NCBI GenBank assembly: GCA_944382025.1
Contig: CALWMQ010000174.1
Coordinates: 1-6,632, forward strand
From: an uncultured Clostridia bacterium
GTDB taxonomy: Bacteria > Bacillota > Clostridia > Oscillospirales > Acutalibacteraceae
Length of the DNA stretch: 6,632 bases
Direction of reading: 5' to 3'
The translations under genes were made by a program, and so were the position numbers. The notes beneath the pieces were generated by a model. The model was not told the origin of the DNA, made no database searches, and saw nothing but the letters and a program-made list of their open reading frames with translations. Numbering within the stretch: position 1 is the first letter of the stretch; each line of letters starts with the position of its first letter. This document shows, in pieces, positions 5,822-6,632 of this stretch.

Positions 5822-5893
5822 GTATAAGTCCATTTCGCAAAGAAGGGTACTGTCGCTTATGTAGTTATGTTCCTTTGTTTTGAATCGGCGATA

Positions 5894-5912
5894 CTGCCGT
5901 AACTTTCGGCAG
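5894..5912. repeat. Hairpin downstream of the radical SAM gene
   Basis: CTGCCG (5894-5899) and CGGCAG (5907-5912) are perfect arms around a 7-base TAACTTT loop. There is no T-run on either strand, so it is not a clear intrinsic terminator. It sits where base composition returns from AT-rich to the GC level of the neighbours, about 70 bases after the radical SAM stop. It may be a transcript-end stem or a boundary feature. Confidence 0.3.
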
Positions 5913-5970
5913 GAGTCGGAGGATTCCTTTGGGGAATTTTGGATATTTCCACACTTTTGGCAGGATATGC

Positions 5971-5999
5971 TTGTGGAAATGACGAAAAAGGTGTATACT
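5971..5999 (+). promoter_or_regulatory. Candidate promoter of typA/bipA
   Basis: TTGTGG (5971-5976, three of six -35 bases) and TATACT (5994-5999, five of six -10 bases) are separated by an optimal 17 bases. Transcription would begin near 6006, leaving a leader of about 107 bases. That leader holds the perfect 10-base palindrome CGGCATGCCG (6024-6033). Assigned by pattern only. Confidence 0.4.
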
Positions 6000-6112
6000 A
6001 AATCGGTTGAGTTTCTGCTGGGACGGCATGCCGGTTTGTACGGATGCGCCGGGCTGGGAAGAACAAGAGGGGAATTTTCCTTCAATTGTTAAAAAGATGG
6101 GAAGAATCATAT

Positions 6113-6632
6113 ATGGGAAAAAGAGAAAATCTGCGGAATATCGCCATTATTGCCCACGTGGACCACGGTAAAACCACCCTGGTTGACCAGATGCTGCGGC
6201 AAAGCGGCGTGTTCCGGGCTAACGAGCAGGTAGCGGAGCGGGTAATGGATTCCGGGGATCTGGAACGGGAACGGGGTATCACCATCCTGTCCAAAAATAC
6301 CGCGGTTATGTACGGCAACACCAAGATCAACATTGTGGATACCCCAGGCCATGCCGATTTCGGCGGTGAGGTGGAGCGGATCCTGATGATGGTGGATGGG
6401 GTGCTGCTGCTGGTGGACGCCTTTGAAGGATGTATGCCGCAAACCCGGTTTGTGCTGAAAAAGGCCTTGGGCCTGGGCAAGCGGCCGGTAGTGGTCATCA
6501 ATAAGATCGACCGGGACGGAGCCCGGCCCGCTGAGGTAATAGACGAACTCCTGGAGCTGGGTCACGAGCTGGGAGCGGAGAAGGAGGAGCTGGATTGTCC
6601 TGTGGTGTACACCCCGGGTGAGGGCGATGATT
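6113..6632 (+). CDS. Translational GTPase TypA/BipA (3' end beyond the window)
   Basis: The first 173 residues of a ribosome-associated GTPase are present; the complete family protein is about 600 residues, so the rest lies outside the window. All G-domain motifs are visible: G1 A14-H-V-D-H-G-K-T21, the switch I region R-E-R-G-I-T-I (52-58), G3 D76-T-P-G-H80 and G4 N130-K-I-D133. The stretches D-F-G-G-E-V-E-R (82-89) and M-P-Q-T-R-F-V-L (108-115) separate TypA/BipA from EF-G and LepA. TypA/BipA binds the 70S ribosome and assists ribosome assembly and translation under stress or cold; this is family knowledge. GGGAAG (6099-6104) lies 8 bases before the ATG at 6113, and M-G-K-R-E-N-L-R-N-I-A-I matches the usual N-terminus. 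Codon use is GC-rich, unlike the radical SAM gene before it. No frameshift or missing motif is seen. Confidence 0.95.
   Translation, partial: MGKRENLRNIAIIAHVDHGKTTLVDQMLRQSGVFRANEQVAERVMDSGDLERERGITILSKNTAVMYGNTKINIVDTPGHADFGGEVERILMMVDGVLLLVDAFEGCMPQTRFVLKKALGLGKRPVVVINKIDRDGARPAEVIDELLELGHELGAEKEELDCPVVYTPGEGDD

Noticed and set aside
4637..5926. 8-base direct repeat GAGGATTC at 4637-4644 and 5919-5926 flanking the radical SAM gene
   Set aside because: It would suit a target-site duplication, but an 8-base match between two flanks of about 150 bases is expected by chance about once in three tries, and no terminal inverted repeats or transposase accompany it.
5931..6078. 10-base direct repeat GGGGAATTTT (5931-5940 and 6069-6078)
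   Set aside because: Many 10-base matches are expected by chance in a window of this size, and the copies have no shared flanks.
6082..6565. Open frames on the minus strand opposite typA/bipA
   Set aside because: They are antisense shadows of a highly conserved GC-rich gene with all its G motifs in the + frame.

Overview
The window comes from a bacterium, most likely a Clostridia-type Firmicute (gut Oscillospiraceae or Lachnospiraceae would fit). The reasons are GC-moderate genes with strong Shine-Dalgarno sites, GTG starts, a stand-alone DUF1653 domain relative, a COG4908-like 'alcohol acetyltransferase' and a Firmicute-style TypA/BipA. The genus cannot be fixed from the sequence. All convincing genes lie on the + strand.

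Layout. Bases 1-505 hold no gene I can support, only a possible promoter (267-295), a small hairpin and a 12-base perfect palindrome ahead of the first gene. Bases 506-1648 encode an HSL-type alpha/beta hydrolase with a DUF1653 domain fused to its C-terminus. Bases 1649-1935 form an intergenic stretch dense in inverted repeats: an extended -10 promoter, a long bulged stem, a terminator-like hairpin with a T5 tract, a hairpin that would cover a Shine-Dalgarno site, and a 20-codon ORF behind that site. Then comes a tight operon: a GNAT acetyltransferase (1936-2481), an HxxxDG acyltransferase overlapping it by 4 bases (2478-3854), and a zinc-ribbon protein with six predicted membrane helices (3909-4616). 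A visibly AT-rich radical SAM gene with its own likely promoter follows (4784-5821). The window ends inside typA/bipA (6113 onward), a GC-rich housekeeping GTPase gene.

How it may work together. The hydrolase, GNAT enzyme, acyltransferase and membrane zinc-ribbon protein look like one acyl-transfer/ester-metabolism locus, in which one enzyme makes an ester (or amide), another can cleave it, and a membrane protein may anchor or sense the process. The enzyme classes are visible in the sequence; the shared pathway and substrate are inference. The radical SAM gene looks like a later arrival between this locus and typA, because its base composition differs sharply from both sides. Its substrate is unknown. 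Two short ORFs flanking it are noted as weak candidate peptide substrates.
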